Translations under genes and position numbers: made by a program
Part shown: positions 15,543 through 23,225 of the stretch, piece by piece
Layout: each line of letters begins with the position of its first letter
Numbering within the stretch: the stretch's first letter is position 1
Notes under the pieces: generated by a model
Told to the model about the DNA's origin: nothing
Databases searched by the model: none
Seen by the model: only the letters and a program-made list of their open reading frames with translations
Origin: Bacillota bacterium
Lineage (GTDB): Bacteria > Bacillota > Clostridia > Oscillospirales > Oscillospiraceae
Reading direction: 5' to 3'
Length of the DNA stretch: 64,000 nt
Assembly (NCBI GenBank): GCA_021770445.1
Contig: JAETQY010000005.1
Span: forward strand, 177,185-241,184

Positions 15543-15780
15543 CGGCAAGGGCTTCGCCGGAGCGGTGGTCATCACCGTTTTGGTGGCCGCGTTTATGCTC
15601 CTGGCCACCGGGGCCCTGCTGGCGGGCTACTTCAGCGAAAACCCGGAGCCCTTCGCCACCGGGCTGATCCTGTTCGTGGCGTTTTTGTACCTGGCCATCG
15701 CTGTGGGAGTGATTGTGGCCCTGTTCCAGCGGTGGAGAGAGATCAAGGGAGGGGAAGAGGACGAAGCAAAAAAGTACTGA
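15526..15780 (+). CDS. Small two-helix membrane protein paralogous to the MerR membrane domain
   Basis: 84 residues with two hydrophobic helices (AGAVVITVLVAAFMLLATGALLAGYF and GLILFVAFLYLAIAVGVIVALF) and a tail WREIKGGEEDEAKKY almost the same as that of the MerR protein upstream (IKEIQKGEEDDAKNY). It starts within merR with AGAAGGGAGAGG upstream, so the two are translationally coupled. It may pair with the MerR membrane domain in the bilayer as a sensor partner. No known family recognised. Confidence 0.75.
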   Translation: MRKTTSGKGFAGAVVITVLVAAFMLLATGALLAGYFSENPEPFATGLILFVAFLYLAIAVGVIVALFQRWREIKGGEEDEAKKY

Positions 15781-15793
15781 GAAGCGTGCGGCG

Positions 15794-16006
15794 GTGCGGT
15801 CGGTGGTCCTCAGCACCCTGTTCCAACTGATGACGATAGGGGCGCTGCTGTACGCCCGGTCCTGCACGGACATCGGCTGGCTGCGGAACCTGACGCTCTT
15901 TCTGGCCGTGGCCGACCTGATTACCATTCCCTTCACCTTTGCCGTCCTGCGACAGCGAGTGCGGGAGATTGAGAAGGGCGAGCTGGAGGAAGCCAAAAAG
16001 TATTGA
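15794..16006 (+). CDS. Small membrane protein, third paralogue, uncertain start
   Basis: Third member of the set: two hydrophobic helices (VVLSTLFQLMTIGALLYA and NLTLFLAVADLITIPFTFAVL) and the same tail, VREIEKGELEEAKKY. Aligned with the previous junction, the expected ATG is an AAG here (GACGAAGCAAAAAAG versus GACGATGCGAAAAAC), so the ancestral start seems lost. The GTG at 15794 is the nearest downstream option, without a good ribosome site; translation may depend on re-initiation from the preceding gene, whose stop is 14 bases earlier. It could be decaying. Confidence 0.55.
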   Translation: MRSVVLSTLFQLMTIGALLYARSCTDIGWLRNLTLFLAVADLITIPFTFAVLRQRVREIEKGELEEAKKY

Positions 16007-16033
16007 TTCATTTATAATAAGGAGGAAGAAATT

Positions 16034-16345
16034 ATGCTGCTGGTAAACATCGACTACATCCCCGGGAAGGAATTTGAGGTGCTGGGCATGGCCAAGGGCA
16101 CCGTGGTCCAGTCCAAGAACTTCGGCAAGGACTTTATGGCGGGCATGAAGACCCTGGTGGGCGGGGAGATCACCGGCTATACCGAGATGCTCAACGAGGC
16201 CCGGCAGATCGCCGTCAAGCGCATGGTGGACGAGGCCGAGGGCCTGGGGGCCGACGCGGTGGTCAACATCCGCTACGGCTCCTCCGCCGTGATGCAGGGG
16301 GCGGCCGAGGTGATCGCCTACGGCACGGCGGTGCGGTTCAAATAA
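16034..16345 (+). CDS. YbjQ / UPF0145 family protein
   Basis: 103 residues, full family length. Conserved text: GKEFEVLGMAKGTVVQSKN near the N-terminus, TGYTEMLNEARQIAVKRMVDEAEGLGADAVVNIRYGSS in the centre and AYGTAVRF at the end. YbjQ proteins form pentameric rings and have been labelled heavy-metal-binding without firm function. AAGGAGG lies 9 bases before the ATG. It follows the membrane-protein trio after 27 bases and is probably in the same MerR-controlled operon, which ends at the terminator just downstream. Confidence 0.9.
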   Translation: MLLVNIDYIPGKEFEVLGMAKGTVVQSKNFGKDFMAGMKTLVGGEITGYTEMLNEARQIAVKRMVDEAEGLGADAVVNIRYGSSAVMQGAAEVIAYGTAVRFK

Positions 16346-16346
16346 A

Positions 16347-16380
16347 ATGGGGCTTCCCCCTAGAGGGAAGCCCTTTCTTT
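16347..16380 (+). terminator. Terminator after ybjQ-like gene
   Basis: GGGGCTTCCC-CCTAG-AGGGAAGCCC followed by TTTCTTT. It closes the MerR operon. Confidence 0.85.
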
Positions 16381-16382
16381 CA

Positions 16383-16411
16383 TTGACAGCCTCCGCCTTC
16401 GGGCTTATAAT
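16383..16411 (+). promoter_or_regulatory. Sigma-A consensus promoter
   Basis: TTGACA (16383-16388), a 17-base spacer and TATAAT (16406-16411). Perfect consensus for the gene starting at 16452. Confidence 0.92.
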
Positions 16412-16451
16412 GCGGTCAGCATACCCCAGAACAAAACAGGAGATGACTGCT

Positions 16452-17342
16452 GTGTTTGGATTTGGAAAAAAAGAGACAAAGACGCCAGAGGAGCGGCTGG
16501 CCGACCTCCAGAAGAAAAAGGACTGGGCAGGTTTGGCCAAGGCCTATTACGAAATGGGCACAGCCGCCATGGACGGGGGCGATTTGAACCGCGCCCAGCT
16601 CTGGCTCCACCGGGCGGACACCATCTACAGCGCCGACGACGCCGTATACGAGAAGGTGGGGGACAAGCTCACCGACGACTGCTCCGAGCGCATCGGGGCC
16701 CTGGAGGACGAGGAGCTGCTGTATAACTCCATCCTCTCGGAGATCGAGGAGAAAGCGGAGGAGCTGGAGGACACTCAGCTCCGGGTGTGGGGCCTGCTGT
16801 CCGTGGCCCGGCTGGTGAAGCTGGGGAATCGGCTGTCCTCCCTGCCCGGCTGCCAGGTGCTGGGCGAGCTGGGCTGGGCGGTGGAAATGATGCTCAACTC
16901 TTTCCTGAAGCTGCCCTCCCAGGAGGACTATCAGAAGCTGATGGACATCTGCAACGGCCTGTATGAGCTGGGGGATTCCGAGGCCTTCTACGGCGGCGGA
17001 CAGATCGATGTCCCCGGCAAAGCCCCCTTCCAGGTCTTTGACCTGAACGGTATGGGGGTCCTGCTGGAGCTCAGCGGCTGCGTGGACAGTCACCTGCGTC
17101 TGCTGGCCGCCCTGAGCCAGGGGGCGGCGGACCTGCCCCGGGGTGAGATCGGCGTCGTGAGCTGTGCGCTCCTGCCTGACTACTACGTCCGCACCCTGGG
17201 CGGAAAGCCGGAGGATGCGCCCCAGATCAAGGCGGAGCTGGCGCGCATTTGGAGCGATTATGAGCTTGTCCGCTCCGGCGGTCTCTTGAGTGAGGCGGCC
17301 AAGCGTATCAGTCAGTATCAGGAGCTGGATATTCTCCAATAA
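16452..17342 (+). CDS. Uncharacterised soluble helical protein (296 aa)
   Basis: The ORF track begins at 16347, inside the promoter. AGGAG at 16438-16442 abuts the ATG at 16443 but is 9 bases from the in-frame GTG at 16452, so the product probably begins MFGFGKKETKTPEERL. The first 60 residues (LAKAYYEMGTAAMDGGDLNRAQLWLHRADTIY) resemble a tetratricopeptide helix pair. The rest is mixed helix with a glycine-rich middle (FDLNGMGVLLELSGC) and no membrane segment. It has a consensus promoter and its own terminator, implying strong single-gene expression. No function can be assigned. Confidence 0.75.
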   Translation: MFGFGKKETKTPEERLADLQKKKDWAGLAKAYYEMGTAAMDGGDLNRAQLWLHRADTIYSADDAVYEKVGDKLTDDCSERIGALEDEELLYNSILSEIEEKAEELEDTQLRVWGLLSVARLVKLGNRLSSLPGCQVLGELGWAVEMMLNSFLKLPSQEDYQKLMDICNGLYELGDSEAFYGGGQIDVPGKAPFQVFDLNGMGVLLELSGCVDSHLRLLAALSQGAADLPRGEIGVVSCALLPDYYVRTLGGKPEDAPQIKAELARIWSDYELVRSGGLLSEAAKRISQYQELDILQ

Positions 17343-17348
17343 ACGCGC

Positions 17349-17386
17349 AAGAGCTCCGGTCACTGACCGGAGCTCTTGTCTTTTCT
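17349..17386. terminator. Bidirectional terminator
   Basis: AAGAGCTCCGGTCA-CTGACCGGAGCTCTT followed by GTCTTTTC. Serves the 296-aa gene on plus and contains the stop codon of the convergent XRE gene on minus. Confidence 0.88.
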
Positions 17387-17608
17387 TGGATAGGGGGTAG
17401 GATCGTCCGTCAGGCCCACCAGGTAGTCGATGGATACCTTGTAAAACTCCGCGATGCGCATGATAATGGACAGCTTTGGCTCCTGCCTGCCCACTTCATA
17501 ATTTTGGTAGGCCTTTTCTGTCATATCGCAGTAAATGGATACTTCTCTTTGCGTATATTTCCCTTGCTTCCGGCAAGCCCGCAGTCGCTCAGCTAATATT
17601 TTCCTCAT
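17360..17608 (-). CDS. XRE-family helix-turn-helix regulator
   Basis: 82 residues with a classic Cro/CI-type HTH: RLRACRKQGKYTQREVSIYCDMTEKAYQNYEVGRQEPKLSIIMRIAEFYKVSIDYLVG. The YLVGLTD ending is typical of small clostridial repressors. The start at 17608 has a weak ribosome site. It is divergent from a small gene at 17705, and a 9-bp inverted repeat (CAATCGTTC / GAACGATTG) brackets the intervening promoter, so it probably represses that gene and perhaps itself. This could be a remnant of a phage or toxin module, but no partner domain supports it. Confidence 0.85.
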   Translation of the reverse strand: MRKILAERLRACRKQGKYTQREVSIYCDMTEKAYQNYEVGRQEPKLSIIMRIAEFYKVSIDYLVGLTDDPTPYPRKDKSSGQ

Positions 17609-17621
17609 ATTTATACACCCA

Positions 17622-17692
17622 CAATCGTTCTTGACATATCATTATAGAGTGGTATAATGGAGAATATTCTAGTAAACATTACCGAACGATTG
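17622..17692. promoter_or_regulatory. Divergent control region with XRE operator half-sites and promoter
   Basis: CAATCGTTC (17622-17630) and its exact reverse complement GAACGATTG (17684-17692) flank a plus-strand promoter TTGACA (17631-17636), a 16-base spacer, TATAAT (17653-17658). One arm directly abuts the -35 box and the other lies downstream of the start site, a layout suited to repression by the adjacent XRE protein. Confidence 0.6.
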
Positions 17693-17704
17693 GTTGTGAT
17701 AACG

Positions 17705-17923
17705 ATGGAGCCATCCATCTCTTACACAGTGGACGACGCCCTCATCACGGGGGTCATCGCGAAGGCGGTATGGTCGGAGCAGCGGCGGCCCGGGCTGTGG
17801 CAGGACATGCTCTCCGCCTTGGAGCGGGGGGCGGCCAAGACAGAGGAGGGGACCGTCAACGCCTTTTTGTTCCAGGCCATGGTGGACCGGCTGCTGGAGG
17901 AATTTCACACTGAGGAAAAATAG
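17705..17923 (+). CDS. Hypothetical small protein (72 aa)
   Basis: The ORF-track ATG at 17657 is inside the TATAAT box, so it cannot be used; the next in-frame ATG is 17705, giving MEPSISYTVDDALITGVIAKAVWSEQ.... The sequence is acidic and helical with no membrane segment or metal motif. It is divergent from the XRE regulator and under a promoter flanked by that regulator's likely sites. The ribosome site is weak. Function unknown; a strong terminator follows. Confidence 0.6.
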   Translation: MEPSISYTVDDALITGVIAKAVWSEQRRPGLWQDMLSALERGAAKTEEGTVNAFLFQAMVDRLLEEFHTEEK

Positions 17924-17960
17924 GGACTGCCCGCACTCAAACGGGCGGTCCCTGTTGTTG
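17922..17960 (+). terminator. Terminator after 72-aa gene
   Basis: AGGGACTGCCCG-CACTCAAA-CGGGCGGTCCCT followed by GTTGTTG. Separates this unit from the flagellar operon. Confidence 0.8.
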
Positions 17961-18016
17961 TCCATTGGGGATACGCCCCAGGAGGGAGAAAAGGGAAAAA
18001 ATTTTGCCCACTATGT

Positions 18017-18044
18017 TATGTTTCTTGAGAAACAGTCCGATAAA
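18017..18044 (+). promoter_or_regulatory. Possible sigma-28 (SigD/FliA) promoter of the flagellar operon
   Basis: GTCCGATAAA (18035-18044) resembles the GCCGATAA -10 box of flagellar sigma factor promoters and lies about 70 bases before flgM. The -35 (TAAA type) match upstream is poor, so this rests mainly on the -10 box and the genes it precedes. Confidence 0.4.
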
Positions 18045-18112
18045 TATGGTACAGAAGAGTTTAGGATTGCTACGCGTTCTCCCCTCCGGGGAGGATTCAG
18101 GAGGTTACAGAT

Positions 18113-18418
18113 ATGTTAGTTACAAGACGTGAAGGCTTTACTTCCGCCCCCATTACCGCCGGCGCCGCCCGCTCTGGCGGAACCAAGCGCGCCCGGACGG
18201 CGGAGAGCAGCTTCGACCAGATTACCCTGTCCGCCAGAGCGGGTCAGGAGGCCAGCCCCGCCTTCCGGGACCTGGCCGCCGCCCTGTCCCAGCAGGTGCG
18301 TACCTACAACACCACCGGCAAGGTGCAGGAGCTGCACCGCCAGGTGATATCCGGGGAGTACCGCCCCGACGCCAGAGAGACAGCGGCCCGGATGCTGCTG
18401 CTGACGGAGGACGAGTAA
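18113..18418 (+). CDS. flgM: Anti-sigma-28 factor FlgM
   Basis: 101 residues. The C-terminal half carries the FlgM pattern: DQITLSARA, then FRDLAAALSQQVRTYNTTGKVQELHRQVISGEYRPDARETAARML. FlgM binds flagellar sigma factor SigD/FliA and is exported through the finished hook-basal body, releasing the sigma factor for late genes. The N-terminal half (TRREGFTSAPITAGAARSG) is low complexity and disordered, as expected of an exported protein. A good AGGAGG lies upstream. First gene of the hook-filament junction operon, abutting flgN (TAA-ATG). Confidence 0.88.
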   Translation: MLVTRREGFTSAPITAGAARSGGTKRARTAESSFDQITLSARAGQEASPAFRDLAAALSQQVRTYNTTGKVQELHRQVISGEYRPDARETAARMLLLTEDE

Positions 18419-18868
18419 ATGGCGAGCTGGCAGGATTACCTAAAGCTGATGGTCAGCCTGACCCACACCCTGGAAGAGCTTACCGGGGTGGAGCAAAATA
18501 AGAATGACGCCGCCTCCCGGGGAGACCTGGCCGGGGTGGAGGCCTGCATGAAGCAGGAGCAGGTGCTCAGCCTGACCCTGCGCGGCTATGACCAGAAGCG
18601 GGACGCCATGCTGGCCGCTCTGGACCTGCGGGGGACCACCCTCAGCCAGCTGGAGAACCGCTGCCCTGATGAGCTCCAGCTGGAGGTCAAGGGCGTGGTG
18701 GAGGAGCTGCGCCGGCAGTACAGTCTGTTTCAGGCCGCCAGCCAGGTGGCCAGAGACACACTGGAGGTCAACCTGCGGGCCATCGAGCGTATGCAGGCCG
18801 TCCAGGCCGGAGACGCCGCCCAGGCGGCGGAGGACCGCAAGACCCACCAGACAGATTTCCGGGCTTGA
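18419..18868 (+). CDS. flgN: Flagellar export chaperone FlgN
   Basis: 149 residues, almost wholly helical (LKLMVSLTHTLEELTGVEQNKNDAAS..., CPDELQLEVKGVVEELRRQYSLFQ), with the family's length and position between flgM and flgK. FlgN keeps the hook-filament junction proteins FlgK and FlgL unfolded and delivers them to the export gate. Sequence identity in this family is low, so the call relies partly on gene order. The start abuts the flgM stop. Confidence 0.85.
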   Translation: MASWQDYLKLMVSLTHTLEELTGVEQNKNDAASRGDLAGVEACMKQEQVLSLTLRGYDQKRDAMLAALDLRGTTLSQLENRCPDELQLEVKGVVEELRRQYSLFQAASQVARDTLEVNLRAIERMQAVQAGDAAQAAEDRKTHQTDFRA

Positions 18869-18881
18869 GGCCCGACAAAAG

Positions 18882-18946
18882 TTCCAATTCTTTTTTGTGT
18901 TTCCGCCCCCTGCGGGGGCGGGAGACGGAGCCTCGACGAATTGGAA
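18882..18946 (+). promoter_or_regulatory. Structured intergenic element between flgN and flgK
   Basis: A 9-bp outer stem (TTCCAATTC / GAATTGGAA) encloses a GC-rich hairpin CCGCCCCC-TGC-GGGGGCGG. It sits just before the flgK ribosome site (AAAGGAG) without overlapping it. It may be an attenuator or mRNA processing/stability element that sets FlgK stoichiometry relative to FlgM and FlgN. Confidence 0.4.
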
Positions 18947-18969
18947 GATTAAGATAAAGGAGAACTACC

Positions 18970-21234
18970 ATGGCTATTATTGGTACTTTTGGCTCTTTCA
19001 CCGCCGCGCGGCTGGGGATCTACGCTTCCCAGGCCTCTCTCAACCTGACGGGCAACAATATCGCCAATATCAACACCAAGGGCTACACCCGCCAGCGGCT
19101 GGACCTGGTGTCCCTGCACTCCGACGGCAATATCCGGTACGCCAACAGCTACAACCTGGATATCGGCTACGGCGTGCTGGCTGAGGGCACCTCCCAGCTG
19201 CGCGACCCCTTTATGGACATCCGCTACCGCAACGAGCAGTCCAGCGTGGGTGCCTATGAGGCCCGGCTGGACGGTTTGAAGCAGCTGTCCAACATCCTGG
19301 ACGAGGTGGGCGACGGCGATGGCGACTTCGGCGTCATCGAGTACCAGTTCAACGACCTGATCCAGCAGCTGCAAATTCTCAGCCGCAACGCCAACGACGA
19401 CACCAGCGACACCAACGTCCGCTCCTCCTGCGAGAGCCTGGTGCAGCTGTTCAACGACTACGCCAACGCCCTGGTCACCGCCAAGGACACCATCACCGAC
19501 AAGCTGAAGGAGCAGGTCGGGTCGGTCAACACAATCCTGACCCAGATTCGGGACCTGAACGAGCAGATCAGAGAGGCGGGCATCTACGGGGACAACGCCC
19601 TGGAGCTGCGGGACCACCGCAACCTGCTCATCGACGAGCTGTCTACCTATATCAAGGTGGATGTGCGGTACGATATGGAGAAGATTGACGAGTTTAACTC
19701 CGTGGAACGGCTGAATATCTCCATCGCCGGCACCGGCAATCCCCCCATCAAGCTGATCCAGGGCATCTACGGCACCCAGCTCACCATGCCCGAGATGACG
19801 CCCATGCGCAACCCGAAGTACGACCCCAGCCTGCCCACCAGCAACCGCTATATCAGCCAGGACAGCACCCCCGGCAACTTCAAATATACCGATAATATCC
19901 AGGCCGCATTGAAGGACGCAGACGGAAAGGCCATTACCAATGATGCCGAAGGTCAGGACCTTATTAGAAACATAAAAGGGTTTGAAACCGGTATCCCTGA
20001 TGACAACATGTATGGAAGGGGGCCGGCCGGGACCGCCGAGAAGTATCTGGACGCCAACGACGCCCCCACTAACGATCCCGACCAGGCGAAGCCGGTCAAC
20101 AACGCGGTGAAAAAGGCGGACGACAACCGCCTGTGGATGGGGCTGGAGGCCCTGACGGACCGCAAGGGCAAGGTTATGAAGGAGGAGGGCAACATCGACA
20201 GCCAGCCGGTGGACCTGAGCGACACCGTCCTGTTCGGTTCCCTCCAGGCGTACCGCGAGCTGATCACCGAGGAGGGCGAGTTCTCCAGCGAGCAGGATAT
20301 CGCCTTCGACAAAGACGCCAGCATCAAGCGGGGCATTCCCTACTACCAGCACGCCCTGGACGCCCTGGCCCGGAAGTTTGCCGAGACCATGAACAAGGCC
20401 AATGAGCCCAAATTCGCCGGCTACGAGACGGAATTTATTGATGACGGTAAGGGCAACAAGGTCGAGGTGTATAAGCTCGATCCCCCGGGGAAGTGTGATT
20501 TGGAGACCGGCGACAATCTGGGCGATCTTATTCAAAAGATCGCAAAAGAAAAGAATATAACTGATGACGAAGCCAAGCTGTATCTGCGGCGCACCGATTT
20601 GTCAGATTTGCCCGAGGACCTGAGGGAGGAACTCAAGATCGTTCAGGAGAAGCACCTGTCCCCCACCGGATTGGACCACGGCATCAAAAAGATGGCGGGC
20701 GGCAACCTGTTCAGCACCCGCGGCGACAGCGACGACGACGGCACGGATCCCGCCGATCCGACGAAAGGCTCACAGATCACCGCCGCCAACATCTCCATTG
20801 CCAAGAGCTGGTCCACCGGCGAGGTCCGCATCCGGTGCTTCAAGGAGAACACCGACGGTCTGGACCACTCCACTGACAACAGCAATGTCAACCACATGAT
20901 TTCCCTGATGGGGGAAAAGCTGGAGTATGCGCCTAAGGATGTGGTAAGCGACGCGGCCAGCGACAAAAAGTATTTTAACGGCACCTTCCAGGAGATGCTG
21001 AACAATACCAACCACATTCTGGCCACCGACCAGAAGACCTCTACCACCCTCTACAACGGCTACACCTCCAGAGCGCTGGCCCTGGACAACGACCGGCAGA
21101 GCGTCTCCGGTGTGGACCTCAACGAGGAGGCCACCAGCATGATGATGTACCAGAAATCCTATGCCGCCGCCTGTCAGCTCATGACCACGCTGGATTCCAT
21201 GCTGGATAAGCTGATCAACGGCACCATCAGATAA
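18970..21234 (+). CDS. flgK: Flagellar hook-associated protein 1 (FlgK)
   Basis: 754 residues, well above the 500-650 usual for FlgK. The conserved N-terminus is TARLGIYASQASLNLTGNNIANINTKGYTRQRLDLVSL and the C-terminus is VSGVDLNEEATSMMMYQKSYAAACQLMTTLDSMLDKLI; these form the coiled-coil D0/D1 core of the hook-filament junction. The extra length lies in the middle (about residues 260-640), an Asp- and Lys-rich region including GDSDDDGTDPADPTKGS that would be surface-exposed. FlgK is exported and joins hook to filament. AAAGGAG precedes the start; flgL follows after 14 bases. Confidence 0.94.
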   Translation: MAIIGTFGSFTAARLGIYASQASLNLTGNNIANINTKGYTRQRLDLVSLHSDGNIRYANSYNLDIGYGVLAEGTSQLRDPFMDIRYRNEQSSVGAYEARLDGLKQLSNILDEVGDGDGDFGVIEYQFNDLIQQLQILSRNANDDTSDTNVRSSCESLVQLFNDYANALVTAKDTITDKLKEQVGSVNTILTQIRDLNEQIREAGIYGDNALELRDHRNLLIDELSTYIKVDVRYDMEKIDEFNSVERLNISIAGTGNPPIKLIQGIYGTQLTMPEMTPMRNPKYDPSLPTSNRYISQDSTPGNFKYTDNIQAALKDADGKAITNDAEGQDLIRNIKGFETGIPDDNMYGRGPAGTAEKYLDANDAPTNDPDQAKPVNNAVKKADDNRLWMGLEALTDRKGKVMKEEGNIDSQPVDLSDTVLFGSLQAYRELITEEGEFSSEQDIAFDKDASIKRGIPYYQHALDALARKFAETMNKANEPKFAGYETEFIDDGKGNKVEVYKLDPPGKCDLETGDNLGDLIQKIAKEKNITDDEAKLYLRRTDLSDLPEDLREELKIVQEKHLSPTGLDHGIKKMAGGNLFSTRGDSDDDGTDPADPTKGSQITAANISIAKSWSTGEVRIRCFKENTDGLDHSTDNSNVNHMISLMGEKLEYAPKDVVSDAASDKKYFNGTFQEMLNNTNHILATDQKTSTTLYNGYTSRALALDNDRQSVSGVDLNEEATSMMMYQKSYAAACQLMTTLDSMLDKLINGTIR

Positions 21235-21248
21235 GGAGGTAACCTGAG

Positions 21249-22472
21249 ATGGGCTTTCGCATTACCACCAACATGATGATGAACACCTACCGCTACAATC
21301 TGATGAATTCCACCAACACGCTTTCAGATTCAGTGGATAAGGTGCAGACCAAGCGCAACTTCAACAGCTACGCGGAGGACCCCGCCGCCGCCTCTCAGGC
21401 CTTCCGCCTGCGCCGGCAGTGGTGCCAGACCAGCAGCCAGCTGGACAACACCGACGCCACCTACAGCAAATTCCATACCGCCTGGACCAACCTGGGCGGC
21501 ATCATCAAGGACCTGAGCGACGCCAACGGCCGGGTGTCCGCCATCCGGGGCAACAGCGACACCTCCGGCGAGAGCCGCAAGGCCCTGGCTCAGGTCCTGC
21601 GGGAGACCGCCGACTCGGTGGTCCAGTCCATGAACCAGAAGGTGGGCGAGCAGTTCATCTTCGCCGGGAACGACGGGCTCAACGTCCCCTTCACCTGGAA
21701 CGACGACCACACCAAGCTGTACTACCGGGGGGTCAACGTGAACGCTGGCGGGGTGCAAAAGCCTGATGAGGCTACCAATCCCCCGCCCGCCTGGACAGCC
21801 AACGATCTAGACCCCCGAACTTACCTGCCCAAGGATATGCCCTCCTCTGACCCCGACCCGGACGTGCAGGCCTGGATCGACTACTACAAGGACCAGGCCG
21901 ACGTGAAGAAGCTGGAGGCTATGAACAAGGAGGAGCTGCCCCTGGACATGGGCATGGGCCTGAAGGAGATTAACGGCGTGCTGGTCAACGGCTCCGCCTT
22001 TGACAGCGCCCTGCGGGGCATCAGCTTCCTGAACTACGGCGTGGACGAGAAGACCGGCGACCCCAACAGCCTGCCCTTGGTGATGCGGGAGCTGGCCGAC
22101 GTGTTCCAGGCCTGGGACGAGGATATCGATCCCCAGGGCTATAACCCGGCTCTGGCCGGTCCGTCGGCCCAGGGGCTGAGCGCCTCGGAGCTGCAGGCCA
22201 AGGCCTACCGGCTGATGGATAAGCTGAACGCCGCCCAGGAGCACACCACCGAGAAGTACGTGGAGCTGGACGCCAAGTCCTCCTTCCTCCAGTCCAACAG
22301 CAGCCGGCTGTCTACCGAGGTCACCAACCTGAACGAGCAGGTGCTGGGCGTGGAGCAGATCAACCTGGCCGACGCCATCACCCAGCTCTCCTGGGACCAG
22401 ATGTGCTACAACGCCGCACTGAAAATCGGTACCCAGCTGCTCAGCCAGTCCCTCATCGACTATATGAACTGA
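21249..22472 (+). CDS. flgL: Flagellar hook-associated protein 3 (FlgL)
   Basis: 407 residues. The flagellin-like N-terminus FRITTNMMMNTYRYNLMNSTNTLSDSVDKVQTKRNFNSYAEDPAAASQAFRLRRQ and the C-terminal helix LNEQVLGVEQINLADAITQLSWDQMCYNAALKIGTQLLSQSLIDYM are diagnostic. FlgL is the second junction protein, lying between FlgK and the filament. Directly follows flgK with TAAGGAGG as ribosome site overlapping the flgK stop. The central region is variable, as usual for exposed domains. Confidence 0.94.
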   Translation: MGFRITTNMMMNTYRYNLMNSTNTLSDSVDKVQTKRNFNSYAEDPAAASQAFRLRRQWCQTSSQLDNTDATYSKFHTAWTNLGGIIKDLSDANGRVSAIRGNSDTSGESRKALAQVLRETADSVVQSMNQKVGEQFIFAGNDGLNVPFTWNDDHTKLYYRGVNVNAGGVQKPDEATNPPPAWTANDLDPRTYLPKDMPSSDPDPDVQAWIDYYKDQADVKKLEAMNKEELPLDMGMGLKEINGVLVNGSAFDSALRGISFLNYGVDEKTGDPNSLPLVMRELADVFQAWDEDIDPQGYNPALAGPSAQGLSASELQAKAYRLMDKLNAAQEHTTEKYVELDAKSSFLQSNSSRLSTEVTNLNEQVLGVEQINLADAITQLSWDQMCYNAALKIGTQLLSQSLIDYMN

Positions 22473-22556
22473 GCCCACCCATTCAATTGTGTGTAATGTG
22501 AGGCAGGGAAGCCTTTAAGACGTCTAAAAGATGTAGAAGGGAGCGCGTATCACACA

Positions 22557-23168
22557 ATGAAACCTCTGATTGAAATTACCACTGTCCCCATCCAGATCGA
22601 GATGAAAACCACCAACGCCAAGCTGGAGTACGCCCGGGGCACCGCCGAAATGGAGATCACCAGGCAGGACAACGGCGGTCTCCAGATTAAGAGCCGTCCC
22701 ATCAAGGTGAATATCGACACCTACGAGGCCCGGAATTCTCTGACGCCTACCATCGCCCGCTACCTGGAGCAGGGCAGCCAGAAGGGCCAGCAGGCGGCCT
22801 ACGAGGCCACCGCTACCTACGCCCGGCAGGGCCAGCTCATGATGGAGACCAAAATCGGGGAGGAGCTGGTCACCAAGTTCGCCGGAGAGGCCATGATGAA
22901 GGACGTCAAGACCAATGTGGGCCTTCAGTTCCTGCCCGACCCCGGCCCCGAGATCACCTGGGACCCGGGCGAGATGAACATTCGCTATGAGATGGATAAG
23001 CTGGCCATCGACTGGAAGCTGAACGAGGGCAGCTTTGAGTTCACCCCCGGAGATATTGAGTTTACCGTAGCCCAGCGGCCCGACGTGGTCATCAAGTATA
23101 TTGGGGGTCCCATTTATGTCCCGCCCTCTTCCGACCCCAACTACGAGCCGGTGGATGTGAAAGTATAA
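22557..23168 (+). CDS. DUF6470 (YviE-like) flagellar-locus protein
   Basis: 203 residues beginning KPLIEITTVPIQIEMKTTNAKLEY, with the MEIT...GLQIKSRPIKVNIDTYEAR repeat-like strands and the tail DVVIKYIGGPIYVPPS. The family is found between flgL and fliW in Bacillus and Clostridia (YviE in B. subtilis), and the place here is the same. Its role is unknown; beta-rich sequence and no signal peptide suggest a cytoplasmic or exported accessory. Spacing from AGAAGGGAG to the ATG is long (about 13 bases), implying modest translation. Confidence 0.85.
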   Translation: MKPLIEITTVPIQIEMKTTNAKLEYARGTAEMEITRQDNGGLQIKSRPIKVNIDTYEARNSLTPTIARYLEQGSQKGQQAAYEATATYARQGQLMMETKIGEELVTKFAGEAMMKDVKTNVGLQFLPDPGPEITWDPGEMNIRYEMDKLAIDWKLNEGSFEFTPGDIEFTVAQRPDVVIKYIGGPIYVPPSSDPNYEPVDVKV

Positions 23169-23178
23169 GCACATGCTC

Positions 23179-23205
23179 CTCCTCCCCTCCCACAGGGGAG
23201 GAGGA
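23179..23205 (+). terminator. Hairpin between DUF6470 gene and fliW
   Basis: CCTCCTCCCCT-CCCAC-AGGGGAGGAGG, a perfect 11-bp stem followed by ATTGCCAAAAT, without a T-run. More likely an mRNA stabiliser or partial attenuator than a full terminator. Confidence 0.5.
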
Positions 23206-23225
23206 TTGCCAAAATAGGAGGAGAC

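Noticed and set aside
17657-17659. ATG at 17657 as the start of the small gene next to the XRE regulator
   Set aside because: It overlaps the TATAAT box of the only promoter, so it would lie upstream of the transcription start.
18949-20535. 528-aa minus-strand ORF opposite flgK
   Set aside because: Antisense shadow of a clearly identified flagellar gene.
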